A stretch of 64,000 nucleotides of DNA, from the NCBI GenBank assembly GCA_023700805.1, contig JAMPYF010000012.1, forward strand, positions 1-64,000. Direction: 5' to 3'. Position 1 is the stretch's first letter, and every line of letters begins with the position of its first letter. The notes beneath the pieces were generated by a model. The model searched no databases. It was not told the origin of the DNA and saw nothing but the letters and a program-made list of their open reading frames with translations. Origin of the DNA: Sulfuritalea sp. (lineage in GTDB: Bacteria; Pseudomonadota; Gammaproteobacteria; Burkholderiales; Rhodocyclaceae). The position numbers were made by a program, and so were the translations under genes. This document shows positions 18,640 to 32,552 of this stretch, one piece after another.

Positions 18640-19704
18640 TCACTTCACGATCGCATTGAGTTCGCCCTTCTTGTAGCGCTCGGCCATCTTTTCCATCGAG
18701 ATCGGCTTGATCTTGCTAGCCTGGCCGGCGCAACCGAAGGCCGTGTAGCGGGCGACGCAGATTTCCTTCATCGCCTTGCGCGCGGCAGCCAGGTATTTGC
18801 GCGGATCGAAATCCTTGGTGTTCTCCGCCAGGTATTTGCGGACCGCGCCGGTGGACGCCATGCGCAGGTCGGTGTCGATGTTGACCTTGCGCACACCGTG
18901 CTTGATGCCTTCGACGATTTCAGAGACCGGCACGCCATAGGTTTCACCCATGGTGCCGCCGTACTGGTTGATGATCTTGAGCCAGTCCTGCGGCACCGAG
19001 GAAGAACCGTGCATCACCAGATGGGTATTCGGGATGCGGGCGTGGATTTCCTTGATGCGGTCGATGCGCAACACGGCGCCGGTGGGCGGCCGCGTGAATT
19101 TGTAGGCACCGTGCGAGGTGCCGATGGCGATCGCCAGCGCGTCGACGCCGGTGGCCTTGACGAATTCGGCGGCTTCGTTGGGATCAGTCAGCAACTGGTC
19201 GTGCGACAGCGCACCCTCCGCGCCGTGGCCGTCTTCCTTCTCGCCCATGCCGGTTTCCAGCGAGCCCAGGCAACCCAGCTCGCCTTCGACCGAGACGCCG
19301 ATGGCGTGGGCGATGTCGACCACGTGGCGGCTGACGCGCGCGTTGTACTCGAAGCTGGCCGGGGTCTTGGCATCTTCCATCAGCGAACCGTCCATCATCA
19401 CGCTGGAGAAGCCCGAGCGCATCGACTGGATGCAGATCGCGGGGCTGGCGCCGTGGTCCTGGTGCATCACGATCGGGATGTCCGGATGGGTTTCGATCGC
19501 GGCTTCGATCAGGTGGCGCAAATAGGGTTCGCCGGCATACTTGCGGGCACCGGCCGAGCCCTGCATGATCACCGGGCTGTTGGTTTCCTCGGCGGCTTCC
19601 ATGATGGCCTGGATCTGCTCCAGATTATTGACGTTGAAGGCCGGCAGACCATAGCCATTTTCGGCGGCGTGGTCGAGCAATTGGCGCATGGATACTAGGG
19701 GCAT
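18640..19704 (-). CDS. fba: Class II fructose-bisphosphate aldolase, Calvin-cycle type
   Basis: A 354-residue zinc aldolase, also acting on sedoheptulose bisphosphate in the Calvin cycle. Metal ligands are in [12 protein letters not shown] and [14 protein letters not shown], and [14 protein letters not shown] is the N-terminal signature of the cbbA/fbaA subtype. The ribosome site GAGGAG stands before ATG. It is the last gene of the fbp-prk-tkt-gap-pgk-pyk-fba unit and is followed by a terminator. Confidence 0.96.
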   Translation of the reverse strand: MPLVSMRQLLDHAAENGYGLPAFNVNNLEQIQAIMEAAEETNSPVIMQGSAGARKYAGEPYLRHLIEAAIETHPDIPIVMHQDHGASPAICIQSMRSGFSSVMMDGSLMEDAKTPASFEYNARVSRHVVDIAHAIGVSVEGELGCLGSLETGMGEKEDGHGAEGALSHDQLLTDPNEAAEFVKATGVDALAIAIGTSHGAYKFTRPPTGAVLRIDRIKEIHARIPNTHLVMHGSSSVPQDWLKIINQYGGTMGETYGVPVSEIVEGIKHGVRKVNIDTDLRMASTGAVRKYLAENTKDFDPRKYLAAARKAMKEICVARYTAFGCAGQASKIKPISMEKMAERYKKGELNAIVK

Positions 19705-19747
19705 GGCAATCTCCTCAGAATGAATTCGTTGTGACTGGTTTTACGGC

Positions 19748-21196
19748 TTATTGGTTCGAGCGGTGCTCGCCCACCTTGACGATCTTCATGGTGTTGGTGC
19801 CGCCCGGCTTGCCGATCGGCTCGCCGATGGTCAGCACGATCAGATCGCCGACCTCGACGGCGCCGGCGGCTATCAGGGCTTCCTCGGCATCGAGCAGCAC
19901 CTGGTCGCGATCCTGGCCGCTCTGCCGCATCATGACCGGAAACACGCCCTTGAAAATGCTGACCTTGTAGCGTGTCCGCACTTCCTGGGTCAGGGCATAG
20001 ATCGGGATGCCCGTATTGAGGCGCGACATCCACAGCGCGGTCGAGCCCGACTCGGTCAGCGCGGCGATGGCCTTGACCTTCAGGTGATGCGCGGCGAACA
20101 GCGCGGCCATGGCGATCGACTGATCGATACGGGTGAATACGCGATGCAGGAAATGCGTATCGAGCGGGAAGTCGGAGGATTTTTCGGCTTCGACGCAGAT
20201 GCGCGCCATGGCCTCGACGGTTTGCACCGGATAGTCGCCGGTCGCGGTTTCCGCCGAGAGCATCACCGCATCGGTGCCGTCGAGCACGGCATTGGCCACG
20301 TCCGAGACTTCGGCACGGGTCGGCACCGGACTGTGAATCATCGACTCCATCATCTGCGTCGCGGTGATGACGAATTTGTTGAACTCGCGCGCGGTGCGGA
20401 TGATGCGCTTTTGCAGGGCCGGCACGGCGGCGTCGCCGACCTCGACCGCCAGGTCGCCGCGCGCCACCATGACGCCGTCGGTGGCCTCGAGGATGTTGTT
20501 CAAATTCTCGATCGCCTCGACGCGCTCGATCTTGGCCACCAGCAGCGCATTCGAGCCGGCCGCCGTCAGCAACGCCCGCGCCAGGCGCATGTCGTCGCCC
20601 GACTTGGGAAAGGACACCGCAACATAGTCAATGCCGATGCTGGCCGCGGTGCGGATGTCCTCCATGTCCTTGGCGGTCAGGGCTGGCGCGGTGAGCCCGC
20701 CGCCCTGTTTGTTGATGCCCTTGTTGTTGGAGAGTTCGCCGTCGTGGCGGTTGCGGCAGTGGATTTCCTTGCCCTGAACCTGCAGCACGTCGAACACGGT
20801 GCGTCCGTCATCGAGCAGCAACACGTCGCCGGCTCGCACGTCCTTGACCAGATCCGGATAGTCGAGCCCCACCCGTCCCTCGTTACCCAGGGTGCAGGCG
20901 GCATCGAGGATAAACTCCTGGTTGGCCCTGATCTGCACCGGACCGGCAGCAAACTTGCCGATCCGGATCTTGGGCCCCTGCAGGTCCGCCATGACGCCCA
21001 CGGTGCGTCCGGCGTCGTGCGCCGCGGCCCGCAAGGCATCGACACGCTGGCGATGGTCGTCCGCCGTGCCGTGGGAAAAGTTGATGCGGACTACATCCAC
21101 CCCCGCCGCGACCAGCGCCAGCATGCGCTCGGGGCTGCTCGACGCAGGACCGAGCGTAGCAACGATCTTGGTCGAGCGCTGGAGCGAAGCCGTCAT
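19748..21196 (-). CDS. pyk: Pyruvate kinase
   Basis: A 482-residue enzyme that converts phosphoenolpyruvate and ADP to pyruvate and ATP. Motifs: [33 protein letters not shown], the active-site [15 protein letters not shown] (catalytic Lys and Glu), [13 protein letters not shown] and [18 protein letters not shown]. The start at 21196 overlaps the pgk stop by 4 bases. Its place inside a Calvin-cycle operon links carbon fixation to pyruvate formation. Confidence 0.96.
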   Translation of the reverse strand: MTASLQRSTKIVATLGPASSSPERMLALVAAGVDVVRINFSHGTADDHRQRVDALRAAAHDAGRTVGVMADLQGPKIRIGKFAAGPVQIRANQEFILDAACTLGNEGRVGLDYPDLVKDVRAGDVLLLDDGRTVFDVLQVQGKEIHCRNRHDGELSNNKGINKQGGGLTAPALTAKDMEDIRTAASIGIDYVAVSFPKSGDDMRLARALLTAAGSNALLVAKIERVEAIENLNNILEATDGVMVARGDLAVEVGDAAVPALQKRIIRTAREFNKFVITATQMMESMIHSPVPTRAEVSDVANAVLDGTDAVMLSAETATGDYPVQTVEAMARICVEAEKSSDFPLDTHFLHRVFTRIDQSIAMAALFAAHHLKVKAIAALTESGSTALWMSRLNTGIPIYALTQEVRTRYKVSIFKGVFPVMMRQSGQDRDQVLLDAEEALIAAGAVEVGDLIVLTIGEPIGKPGGTNTMKIVKVGEHRSNQ

Positions 21197-22374
21197 CCAG
21201 CCGCCCGTTGTTCGAGCATCTCGACCGCCGGCAATTTCTTGCCTTCGAGGAACTCGAGGAAGGCCCCACCCGCCGTGGAAATGTAGGAGACCTTGTCGTA
21301 AATGTCGTACTTCTGGATCGCGGCGATGGTGTCGCCGCCGCCCGCCAGGGTAAACGCCTTGGTATTGGCAATGGCCATGGCGACGGCCTTGGTACCCTCG
21401 CCGAACTGGTCGAATTCGAAGACGCCGACCGGGCCGTTCCACACCACGGTACCGGCCTGCATGATGATGTCGACCAGTTCCTGCGCCGACTTCGGGCCGA
21501 TGTCGAAAATCATGTCGTCATCGGCCACTGCGCCGGCATCCTTCTGCACCGCAGGCTCGGCGGCGTCGAACTTCTTGCCGCAGACCACGTCGACCGCGAT
21601 CGGAATCGTCGCGCCGCGCGCCGTCATCTTCTTCATCAGCGCCTGTGCCGTGGGCACCAGGTCGTCCTCGCACAGCGACTTGCCGACGTTCCGGCCGGAG
21701 GCCTTGAGGAAGGTGTTGGCGATGCCGCCACCGACCACCATCTGGTCGACTTTCTCGGACAGCGCTTCGAGCACGGTGAGCTTGGTCGACACCTTGGAGC
21801 CGCCGACGATGGCCACCATCGGCCGCGCCGGAGTCGCCAGTGCCTTGGTCAGCGCTTCGAGTTCCTCGGCCACCAGCAGACCGGCACAGGCCGCCGGTGC
21901 ATACTGGGCGACGCCATAGGTCGATGCCTCGGCACGGTGCGCGGTACCGAAAGCGTCCATGACGAACAGATCGCACAACGCGGCGTACTTCCTTGCCGTC
22001 GCCTCGACGTTCTTCTTCTCGCCCTTGTTGAAGCGACAGTTTTCCAGCACCACCACCTCGCCCGCAGCGACATCGAAGCCGCCGTCGACCCAGTCGCGGA
22101 TCACCCGTACCGGCTTGCCCAGCTTTTTGACCATGACTTCGGCCACCGGCTTGAGTGAGTTCTCTTCGGCATACACGCCCTCTTCCGGGCGGCCGAGGTG
22201 CGAAGTCACCATCACCTTGGCGCCGGCCTTGAGGCACAACTCGATGGTCGGCATCGAGGCCGTGATGCGCGCGTCCGAGGTGACCTTGCCGTCCTTGACC
22301 GGGACATTGAGGTCGGCGCGGATGAAGACGCGCTTGCCTGCCAGGTCGAAATCAGAAAGACGCTTGAACGTCAT
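21193..22374 (-). CDS. pgk: Phosphoglycerate kinase
   Basis: A 393-residue kinase with the family start [20 protein letters not shown], the substrate segment [22 protein letters not shown] at the end and the nucleotide-binding [12 protein letters not shown]. It works in the ATP-using direction in carbon fixation. It lies between gap and pyk with an 18-base gap and a 4-base overlap. Confidence 0.97.
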   Translation of the reverse strand: MTFKRLSDFDLAGKRVFIRADLNVPVKDGKVTSDARITASMPTIELCLKAGAKVMVTSHLGRPEEGVYAEENSLKPVAEVMVKKLGKPVRVIRDWVDGGFDVAAGEVVVLENCRFNKGEKKNVEATARKYAALCDLFVMDAFGTAHRAEASTYGVAQYAPAACAGLLVAEELEALTKALATPARPMVAIVGGSKVSTKLTVLEALSEKVDQMVVGGGIANTFLKASGRNVGKSLCEDDLVPTAQALMKKMTARGATIPIAVDVVCGKKFDAAEPAVQKDAGAVADDDMIFDIGPKSAQELVDIIMQAGTVVWNGPVGVFEFDQFGEGTKAVAMAIANTKAFTLAGGGDTIAAIQKYDIYDKVSYISTAGGAFLEFLEGKKLPAVEMLEQRAAG

Positions 22375-22392
22375 GCGTTTCTCCCCGATGCC

Positions 22393-25457
<3,065 letters not shown>

Positions 25458-25571
25458 GGCGGCTTCACTAAATTGGTTGACGGGATGAGTTCCGTCCGGG
25501 GAGCCCGGTATTATCGGCGAAACCGGGCGGATCGCGCTAGGTAGACAGCTAGGTGCTTGATTCGCTGACGC

Positions 25572-26444
25572 TCATGCCCGCTTGCGATTTTCCATCAAGC
25601 GCAGAATCAGGGGCGTGAAAATCAGCTGCATCGCCAGTTCCATCTTGCCGCCGGGCACCACGATGATGTTCGGCCGCGACATGAAGGAACCCGCCACCAT
25701 CGACAGCAGGTAGGGGAAATCGATGCCTTTCGGGTTGGCGAAGCGAATCACCACGAAGCTCTCGTCGGCCGTCGGAATATCGCGGGCGATGAAGGGATTC
25801 GAGGTATCGACGGTCGGCACCCGCTGGAAGTTGATGTGGGTGCGCGAGAACTGCGGCGTGATGTAATTGACGTAGTCGGGCATGCGGCGCAGCACGGTAT
25901 CCACCACCGCCTCGGTCGAATAGCCGCGCTGATGCTTGTCGCGCTGGAGCTTCTGGATCCATTCCAGGTTGATGATCGGCACCACGCCGACCAGCAGGTC
26001 GGCCTGCTGGGCGACATTGACCTTGTCGGTGACCGCGGCGCCGTGCAGGCCCTCGTAGAACATCAGGTCGGTATCGCCGGGAATGTCCTCCCAGGGGGTG
26101 AATTCACCCGACTGCTGGCCGTACGGTGCCGCCTCTTCGGCATTGTGCAAATACTTCCGCACCTTGCCCATGCCGGTTTCGCCATAGGTCTTGAACAGAC
26201 CCGCCAGCTCCTCGAGCAGATTGGCTTCCGGACCGAAATGGCTGAAATGGTTGTTGCCCTGCAGGCGCGCGTCCTCCATCGCCACTTTCATGGCCTTGCG
26301 GTCGTAGCGATGAAAGGAATCGCCCTCGACGATGGCCGCCTTGATGCCTTCACGGCGAAACACCAGGTCGAAGGATTTGGTGACCGTGGACGTGCCGGCG
26401 CCGGATGATCCGGTGATGGCGACAATGGGATGCTTGACCGACAT
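25572..26444 (-). CDS. prk: Phosphoribulokinase, class I
   Basis: A 290-residue kinase making ribulose-1,5-bisphosphate for RuBisCO. The Walker A ITGSSGAGTSTVTKSFD and the substrate region EGDSFHRYDRKAM with ANLLEELAGLF are seen, and MFYEGLHGAAV follows. The length fits the octameric bacterial type. A GGAGG site stands before ATG, 14 bases after fbp. Confidence 0.96.
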   Translation of the reverse strand: MSVKHPIVAITGSSGAGTSTVTKSFDLVFRREGIKAAIVEGDSFHRYDRKAMKVAMEDARLQGNNHFSHFGPEANLLEELAGLFKTYGETGMGKVRKYLHNAEEAAPYGQQSGEFTPWEDIPGDTDLMFYEGLHGAAVTDKVNVAQQADLLVGVVPIINLEWIQKLQRDKHQRGYSTEAVVDTVLRRMPDYVNYITPQFSRTHINFQRVPTVDTSNPFIARDIPTADESFVVIRFANPKGIDFPYLLSMVAGSFMSRPNIIVVPGGKMELAMQLIFTPLILRLMENRKRA

Positions 26445-26458
26445 GCGAGCCTCCTGGT

Positions 26459-27550
26459 TTATTGGGTCCTGAACAACGAGCGCGTGGAAAACAGCGGTGA
26501 CTGCAAGGTATCCGGCTCCTTGCCGCGGGCATACTCGTCATGATATTGGGTAAGGCGCTCGACTTCGTTCTTCGAACCGAAGACCAGGGGCACGCGCTGG
26601 TGCAGGTCCGTCGGCGCCAGCTCCATCACCCGCTCGCGGCCGGTGGTCGCGGCGCCGCCAGCCTGCTCGACCATGAAGGAGATCGGATTCGCTTCATACA
26701 TCAGGCGCAAACGGCCCGGCTTGGAGGGATCCCGGCTGTCCTTGGGGTACATGAAAATGCCGCCGCGGGTAAGGATGCGGAAGGTCTCCGCCACCAGCGA
26801 GGCCACCCAGCGCATGTTGAAGTCCTTGCCGCGGGGGCCGGTCTTGCCGGCCAGGCACTCTTCCACGTAACGCTTCACCGGCGGTTCCCAGAATCGCTCG
26901 TTCGATGCGTTGATGGCGAACTCGCGCGCATCGGCCGGGATGCGCATCTGCGGATGGGTCAGGATGAAGGCGCCGATGTCGCGATCAAGGGTAAAGCCGT
27001 CGACCCCGTCGCCGGTGGTCAGCACCAGCATGGTCGCCGGTCCGTAGAGCGCGAGGCCGGCGCAGACCTGCTCGGTACCCGGCTGCAGGAAATCCTCAAG
27101 ACCGGCATGGCTGCCGGGGTTCGGCGCGCGCAGGATCGAAAAGATGCTGCCCACCGTCAGATTGACGTCGATGTTGGAACTGCCGTCGAGCGGATCGAAG
27201 ACCAGCAGGTACTTGCCGCGCCGGCAGTGGTCGGGAATCCTGTATACGTCTTCCATTTCCTCGGAGGCCATGCCGCTGAGATAGCCGGTCCATTCGTTTT
27301 CCTGCAGCATGACTTCGTTGCTGATGACGTCGAGCTTCTTCTGCACCTCGCCCTGGACGTTGACCATTGCCCCGTCCTCGCCGGCATTGCCCAGGGCTCC
27401 CACCAGGGCGCCCTTGTTCACCTGGTTGGAGATGACCTTGATGGCCGTGGCCAGCGAATTGAGCAGGCCGGAGAACTCCCCAGAGGCACCCGGATGCTTG
27501 TGTTCCGCCTCGATGGTGTAACGCGTCAGCGTGATGCGCTTCTGGTGCAT
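26459..27550 (-). CDS. fbp: Fructose-1,6-bisphosphatase class I
   Basis: A 363-residue phosphatase. [20 protein letters not shown] is the metal-binding signature, preceded by [13 protein letters not shown] and followed by [13 protein letters not shown] and [20 protein letters not shown]. The ATG at 27550 was preferred to a GTG at 27559 because AGGGAG lies 8 bases before it. It is the first gene of the second Calvin-cycle unit, with a palindromic operator candidate about 118 bases upstream. Confidence 0.95.
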   Translation of the reverse strand: MHQKRITLTRYTIEAEHKHPGASGEFSGLLNSLATAIKVISNQVNKGALVGALGNAGEDGAMVNVQGEVQKKLDVISNEVMLQENEWTGYLSGMASEEMEDVYRIPDHCRRGKYLLVFDPLDGSSNIDVNLTVGSIFSILRAPNPGSHAGLEDFLQPGTEQVCAGLALYGPATMLVLTTGDGVDGFTLDRDIGAFILTHPQMRIPADAREFAINASNERFWEPPVKRYVEECLAGKTGPRGKDFNMRWVASLVAETFRILTRGGIFMYPKDSRDPSKPGRLRLMYEANPISFMVEQAGGAATTGRERVMELAPTDLHQRVPLVFGSKNEVERLTQYHDEYARGKEPDTLQSPLFSTRSLFRTQ

Positions 27551-27667
27551 GAGCCCCACTCCCTAAAGTTTTTGTCGAAGTATCCGCAGCCTGCTACCGG
27601 CCCGCGTATCCCCGCTTGCTTAGCGGCCAATGTAATCGTATCGATCTATAAGCACCATTCACTTTTT

Positions 27668-27684
27668 CTTATCCTTCAAATAAG
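27668..27684 (-). promoter_or_regulatory. CTTAT-N7-ATAAG palindrome, candidate CbbR operator before fbp
   Basis: A perfect 5-base inverted repeat with a 7-base spacer lies in an AT-rich part of the cbbO-fbp gap. The same palindrome with the same spacer occurs between cbbR and cbbY (33371-33387). Spacing of this kind fits a LysR-type half site. CbbR binding is inference. Confidence 0.55.
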
Positions 27685-27706
27685 CCCGCTATTTTCCCGA
27701 AAACAT

Positions 27707-27722
27707 CGCGGGAAAGCCCGCG
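27707..27722 (-). terminator. Possible weak terminator after cbbO
   Basis: CGCGGG and CCCGCG form a short stem with a 4-base loop just past the cbbO stop, followed by ATGTTTTC on the minus strand. The stem is strong but the T run is poor, so termination may be partial. Confidence 0.35.
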
Positions 27723-27732
27723 GCGATGGCCT

Positions 27733-30099
27733 TTAGCGCGTCAGCTCCAGATACAGGCTGGGCAGCGTTTCGGGCAGGCGCTCGATGCGGTCGAGCACGC
27801 GCCAGCGCTTGCCGAAGATGTCGCGCACATAGTCGTCGGCCCGCGGATCGAGGCTCAAACAGAAGGTCGTGACGCCCACCGCCGCCAGCTCCTCGACGGC
27901 CTTGCGGGCATCGGCGCGCAGATGGCCGGGTTCGCTGACGTCGATGTCCGCCGGCTCGCCGTCGGTCAACAGCAGCAGGATTTTCTTGTCGGCCTGGCGA
28001 TGCGACAAATAGTGGCCGGCATGGCGCAGGGCCGCGCCCATGCGCGTCGAGTATCCCGCTTCCATCGCCGCCAGCCGCGCCTTGACCGTGTCGTCCCAGC
28101 GCTCCGAGAAACCCTTGATGTGCTGGTAGCGCACCTCGTGCCGGGTGTTGGAATGGAAGCCGGCGATGGCATAGGGATCGCCGAGGCAATCGATGGCCCA
28201 GGCCAGCAGCGAGACGGCTTCCTGGCTCAGTTCGAGAACCGTCTGCCCGCTCGCCGTGCCGTCAGCGCCAACTCTCTCATTGAGCGAAGCCGACAAGTCG
28301 AGCAGGAGCAGGACCTGGATGTTGCGGCCGTCGGTACGGTGGCTCATGTTGATGCGCGGATCGGGGGTGGCGCCGCTCTTGAAATCGATCAGCGAGCCGA
28401 CCGCGACGTCGAGATCGAGCTCGCTGCCCTCCTCCTGATAGCGGATGCGCACCTTGTCCTGCGGCTTGAGCAGATCGAGCAGGCGCTTGAGCTGCTTGGC
28501 CAGCGCGGCATGCTTGGCCAGCAGGCGATCGATCTCGGCGGGATTGCCGCTGGCGTGCATGGCTTCATAGACGCTGACCCAGTCCGGCCGGTAGGTCTGG
28601 CTCGCGAAGTCCCATTCGGGGTAGCGGCGCGGCGGCAGGCCGTGCAGTTCCTCGCCGGGTTCCGGCCTGCGCTCCTCGTCGAAGGCTTCTTCCTCGTCGC
28701 CTTGCTCGATGAATTTCCACAACTGGCGATTGTCGTCGCGGTAGTCGATGACCGTGTCGTCGAAATGTATCTTGGCGAGCTGGTCGCTCTGGCGGCGGGT
28801 CTGGGTGACATAGGCCAGTGCCAGCGCGGCGCTTTCCGCGGTGCTGGATTCACGGCCCGTCAGCATTTGATGGAAGCGCCGGACGAAATCGAGCAGCACC
28901 GGTTCGCCGTAGCCGTGCGCGGGGTCGAGCAGGGCGCGCGAGAGCATCGCCAGACGGTGGCGCAGGCAGGATGTGGTTTGCGGATCGCAGGCGGCCTCCT
29001 GCGGTCTCGGATGTAGGGCCAGAAAGATGCGGGAGAGGCCCGGATATTCGCGCATCAACAGGGTTTCGATGCGGCAGTCCTCGAAGAACTCGACCGCCAT
29101 GCGCTGGAAGGGACTCCAGTTGTCGGCGATCTGCGCCTGGCTCCAGCGGCGATGGCCGACCATGTGCGCCAGCACGGCGCGATAGCGGTCGAGCCCCGTC
29201 ACGCCGCGAACGTCGTCGAACACGTCGGGCACGCGGATGCCCAGATGATCGTAATAGGGCACGGGCTTGCGCAACTCGCCGCTGGTCAATTGCGCGGTCG
29301 AATACGGCACCAGTTGTTCGCTGTCGCGCCACAGCGCGCGCAGGTACAGATCGAGTTGCCGTTCGACGTCGGCGAACAGCGTGCCGTGGCGTTCGCGCTG
29401 CAGCACGGCATGGCTGTCGGCCGACTGCAGGCTGAAGTAGTCGACCTGGCGCTCCGGGTGATTGGCGTAATTGCGAATGCCGTACTCGGTCCAGTTCCGC
29501 AGGCCGGTGGTCGACAGCAGGCCGAGCAGGCGCGGCGCCTGCGCGAAGAACTCGGGCAGGGCGGGACTGGGAAAGGTGGTGTGGTGGCCGTGGATCGATC
29601 CCGAGCTGCGCGCCATCAAGTCCTGCGCGATGTCGAGGTAGATGCGCAGCTGATCGGCCGACGGCAGGCGCCGCGCGACCGCCGCCAGCGTCTGCAGGAA
29701 GGGCGTGATGGCCTTGCTGTTGGGCGACTGCTGCATGGCGCGAATCGCGCTCATGACTGACGGTAGCAGGTCTTGTTGATCGACTCCGGCGGCGGCGACC
29801 ACCGCCGGCCATTCTTCGAGAAAGGCCAGCAGCGGCTCAGGCCCGCGACCGAGCTTGCCGATATAGCGCGCGGCTTCGATGAACGCTTCCATCTGCGGCT
29901 TGCTGAAGCTGCTCAGCGCCTCGTACAGGCACTCCTCGAAAACGTCGGCCACCGGTGCGAAGCCGCAGTCGAGCGCCTGCCACCAGGCCTGCGCCTGGGG
30001 ATGCGCCATCTGCCGCTGGCGCGCGTCGGTGACGGGGCGAAATCCGGTCGCCATGCTTCGCTGCTGATTGAATGGGCTCTTGTCGCGCCGTGTCGCCAT
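27733..30099 (-). CDS. cbbO: RuBisCO activase subunit CbbO (VWA domain)
   Basis: A 788-residue adaptor that binds RuBisCO and works with the CbbQ AAA+ motor to remove inhibitory sugar phosphates. The C-terminal von Willebrand A domain shows the MIDAS motif LLLDLSASLNE and LLLTDGEPADIDV; the large N-terminal part contains YRAVLAHMVGHRRWSQ. Just after the MIDAS motif the residues RVGADGTAS are coded by a family A repeat, so the loop is probably longer than usual. It follows cbbQ by 70 bases. The start at 30099 could instead be the Met at residue 16. Confidence 0.94.
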   Translation of the reverse strand: MATRRDKSPFNQQRSMATGFRPVTDARQRQMAHPQAQAWWQALDCGFAPVADVFEECLYEALSSFSKPQMEAFIEAARYIGKLGRGPEPLLAFLEEWPAVVAAAGVDQQDLLPSVMSAIRAMQQSPNSKAITPFLQTLAAVARRLPSADQLRIYLDIAQDLMARSSGSIHGHHTTFPSPALPEFFAQAPRLLGLLSTTGLRNWTEYGIRNYANHPERQVDYFSLQSADSHAVLQRERHGTLFADVERQLDLYLRALWRDSEQLVPYSTAQLTSGELRKPVPYYDHLGIRVPDVFDDVRGVTGLDRYRAVLAHMVGHRRWSQAQIADNWSPFQRMAVEFFEDCRIETLLMREYPGLSRIFLALHPRPQEAACDPQTTSCLRHRLAMLSRALLDPAHGYGEPVLLDFVRRFHQMLTGRESSTAESAALALAYVTQTRRQSDQLAKIHFDDTVIDYRDDNRQLWKFIEQGDEEEAFDEERRPEPGEELHGLPPRRYPEWDFASQTYRPDWVSVYEAMHASGNPAEIDRLLAKHAALAKQLKRLLDLLKPQDKVRIRYQEEGSELDLDVAVGSLIDFKSGATPDPRINMSHRTDGRNIQVLLLLDLSASLNERVGADGTASGQTVLELSQEAVSLLAWAIDCLGDPYAIAGFHSNTRHEVRYQHIKGFSERWDDTVKARLAAMEAGYSTRMGAALRHAGHYLSHRQADKKILLLLTDGEPADIDVSEPGHLRADARKAVEELAAVGVTTFCLSLDPRADDYVRDIFGKRWRVLDRIERLPETLPSLYLELTR
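28251..28275 (-). repeat. Family A core motif, copy in cbbO
   Basis: On the minus strand AGAGTTGGCGCTGAC then GGCACGGCGA, read as RVGADGTA next to the MIDAS motif of CbbO. Confidence 0.5.
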
Positions 30100-30169
30100 C
30101 CGCTACGGCGAGGAGAGCGTTTCTTGCTCGACCGCCTTGTAGCGCAGGGGTTTCATCAGCGCCGACTCT

Positions 30170-30973
30170 TCAGGCGAAGACGGCGTCGATGGCGTGATCG
30201 AGCGTGGCACGGATGTCGGCGTCGTCGGTGATTGGCCGCACCATCGCCATGCGGCAGGCATCGGTCGGCGCCACGCCGCGCCGGATCAGCGTCGCCGCGT
30301 AGACCACCAGCCGCGTCGAGATGCCTTCATCGAGGCCATGGCCCTTGAGGTTGCGCGCGACCTGGCCGAGCTTGACCAGCTGGCTGGCGACGGCTTCCTC
30401 GATCCCGGTTTCCCTGGCAACGATCCGGGCTTCCAGGCTCGCCTCCGGGTAATCGAAATCGAAGGCCGTGAAACGCTGCTTGGTCGACTGCTTGAGATCC
30501 TTCATCAGGCTCTGATAGCCGGGGTTGTAGGAGATGACGAGCTGGAAGTCGGCATGCGCCTCGATCAGCTCGCCCTTTTTGTCCAGCGGCAGCACGCGGC
30601 GGTGGTCGGTCAGCGGATGGATCACCACCGTGGTGTCCTGGCGCGCCTCGACGATCTCGTCGAGATAGCAGATCGCGCCGATGCGCGCCGCGGTGGTCAG
30701 CGGGCCGTCGAGCCAGCGCGTGCCATTGGCATCGAGCAGGTAGCGGCCGACCAGATCGGAGGCCGTCATGTCCTCGTTGCAGGCCACGGTGATCAGCGGC
30801 TTGCCGAGTTTCCAGGCCATGTATTCGACGAAGCGCGACTTGCCGCAGCCGGTGGGGCCTTTGACCATCACCGGCAGACGGGCGTGGTAGGCCGCTTCGT
30901 AGAGTGCCACCTCCTTGCCTTGCGCCTCGTAGTAGGGTTCCGCCCTGACCAGAAACTGCTCTTTGTTCGACAT
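30170..30973 (-). CDS. cbbQ: RuBisCO activase AAA+ subunit CbbQ
   Basis: A 267-residue MoxR-type AAA+ ATPase. Walker A is VKGPTGCGKSRFVEYMA, Walker B GAICYLDEIVEARQD, sensor QLVISYNPGYQSL, and the C-terminal helical lid includes LVVYAATLIRRG. Together with CbbO it reactivates form II RuBisCO, encoded just upstream. A hairpin between cbbM and cbbQ probably lowers its expression relative to RuBisCO. Confidence 0.96.
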   Translation of the reverse strand: MSNKEQFLVRAEPYYEAQGKEVALYEAAYHARLPVMVKGPTGCGKSRFVEYMAWKLGKPLITVACNEDMTASDLVGRYLLDANGTRWLDGPLTTAARIGAICYLDEIVEARQDTTVVIHPLTDHRRVLPLDKKGELIEAHADFQLVISYNPGYQSLMKDLKQSTKQRFTAFDFDYPEASLEARIVARETGIEEAVASQLVKLGQVARNLKGHGLDEGISTRLVVYAATLIRRGVAPTDACRMAMVRPITDDADIRATLDHAIDAVFA

Positions 30974-31022
30974 GGCGATTTCCGATGAATAAGCCGATAA
31001 AAATAGTCGGGTTTAAGGGGTG

Positions 31023-31047
31023 AAAAATCCCCGCCGCGGCGGGGATT
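31023..31047 (-). terminator. Terminator or attenuator between cbbM and cbbQ
   Basis: On the minus strand AATCCCCGCC and GGCGGGGATT form a stem with almost no loop, followed by TTTCAC. It lies 15 bases past the cbbM stop. Partial readthrough would give much RuBisCO and little CbbQO. Confidence 0.7.
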
Positions 31048-31061
31048 CCGATCCGGATGGA

Positions 31062-32441
31062 CTACCTGTGCGAACCGATCTTTTCGCGCCAGCCCGGATA
31101 CAGCTTGTCGGCATCATTCGGGAAGGACTCGAAGGCGCGGGCAAATTCCTTGTGGCTCTTGGCGAATTCGATCGGGTCGGCGCCCGACTTCCAGCACTCA
31201 TAGGACTGGCGCAGGGATATCGCGCCGGCGGCCGGGCTGTCGATGTGGCCGTAGGCACCGCCGCCAGCGGTATTGATCACGTTGCCGTGGCCGAGGTTCT
31301 CGAAGAAACCCGGCAGGCGCAGCGCGTTCATGCCGCCGGAGATGATCGGCGTGGTCGGCTTCATGCCGTACCACTTCTGGTAATAGACCGGGCCCTGGCA
31401 CTCGTCGCGCTCGATCATGTAGGCAATCAGCTTGTCGGACTGATCGCCCTCCATCTTGCCGTAACCCATGGTGCCGACGTGGATGCCGGAAGCGCCCTGC
31501 AGGCGGGAGATCTTGGCCAGGACGAAAGCCGTGTAGCCGCGCTTCGACGAGGGCGAGGTGATCATGCCGTGGCCGGCGCGGTGGTAGTGCAGATACTGGT
31601 TCGGGTACTGTCGGCGCGCGGTGGTGATCATGCCGGGACCGCCGACGAAGCCATCGACCAGGAAAGCCACCTTGTCGGCATCGGGGCCGAAGGTTTCGAG
31701 GATGAAATCCGCGCGATGCAGCATTTCGTAATGATCGTCGGCGGTAATGTTGGCCGAGAATATCTTGGCCTCGCCGGTTTCGTCCATGGCGCGCTTCATC
31801 GCGTCATAGACCAGCGGATAGACCTTCTTCGCCGGGCAGAACACTTGGTTGCCCTGCGGCTCGTCGTTCTTGATGAAGTCGCCGCCGAGCCAGAACTGGT
31901 AGGCCGCCGCGGCGAAAGGCTCGGGACGCAGGCCGAGCTTGGGCTTGATGATGGTGCCGGCGATGTAGCCGCCGTCCTTGACCGGGCGGCCGAGAATGCG
32001 CCACAGGTCGGAGATGTCCTTGGCCGGACCGTCGAACAGCTGGATCGCGCGCTCGGGGAAATAGATGTCGTGGATCTTGCCGTGCTCGATGTCGCCCATG
32101 CCCTGGTTATTGCCGATGGCCAAGGTCAGGAAGGACACGATCATCATGCGGCCGTCGGTCATGTTGCGGTCGAACAGGTCGATCGGATACGCGATGCGCA
32201 TGTCTTCGGTGGCTTCGTCGATGTAATACACCAGCGCATCGACGCCCTTGGTGAAGTCGTCGGTGGTGCTGACCTCGACGTTGGTGCCGGTCGAGGACTC
32301 GGCGGCAAAGTGGGCGGCGGCTTCCAGGTAGCCGTAACCGGCCTTGGGCTTCATCTTGTAGGCGACCAGGATGTGCCGGCCAGCCTTGATCAGCTCCTCT
32401 TCCTTGAGGCTCAGGTCGGCGTAGCGATTCGATTGATCCAT
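31062..32441 (-). CDS. cbbM: Ribulose-1,5-bisphosphate carboxylase/oxygenase, form II
   Basis: A 459-residue form II large subunit with no small subunit gene nearby. Catalytic [18 protein letters not shown], the carbamylated-Lys loop [23 protein letters not shown] and the loop 6 segment [15 protein letters not shown] are intact, so the enzyme should be active. AGGAGAA precedes the ATG. It heads the cbbM-cbbQ-cbbO unit. Confidence 0.98.
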   Translation of the reverse strand: MDQSNRYADLSLKEEELIKAGRHILVAYKMKPKAGYGYLEAAAHFAAESSTGTNVEVSTTDDFTKGVDALVYYIDEATEDMRIAYPIDLFDRNMTDGRMMIVSFLTLAIGNNQGMGDIEHGKIHDIYFPERAIQLFDGPAKDISDLWRILGRPVKDGGYIAGTIIKPKLGLRPEPFAAAAYQFWLGGDFIKNDEPQGNQVFCPAKKVYPLVYDAMKRAMDETGEAKIFSANITADDHYEMLHRADFILETFGPDADKVAFLVDGFVGGPGMITTARRQYPNQYLHYHRAGHGMITSPSSKRGYTAFVLAKISRLQGASGIHVGTMGYGKMEGDQSDKLIAYMIERDECQGPVYYQKWYGMKPTTPIISGGMNALRLPGFFENLGHGNVINTAGGGAYGHIDSPAAGAISLRQSYECWKSGADPIEFAKSHKEFARAFESFPNDADKLYPGWREKIGSHR

Positions 32442-32503
32442 TCGATTCTCCTCATTCTTTGCGTAGTGAAGTATTGCATTCGGGGGTGGCTTCGGGAGAC
32501 ATC

Positions 32504-32516
32504 TTAGTCAGCCTAA
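32504..32516 (-). promoter_or_regulatory. Candidate CbbR box upstream of cbbM
   Basis: On the minus strand TTAGGCTGACTAA (TTA-N7-TAA) lies about 65 bases before the cbbM start, in an AT-rich stretch. A second half-site-like TTAGTTATGG is next to it at 32517-32526. The spacing fits the TNA-N7-TNA pattern described for CbbR. Binding is inferred. Confidence 0.45.
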
Positions 32517-32552
32517 ACCATAACTAACAGTCACGTCTGTTTATCATTACCA

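Noticed and set aside
25470-25540. Terminator or attenuator between prk and tkt
   Set aside because: CCCGGT/ACCGGG can pair but the loop is large and there is no T run.
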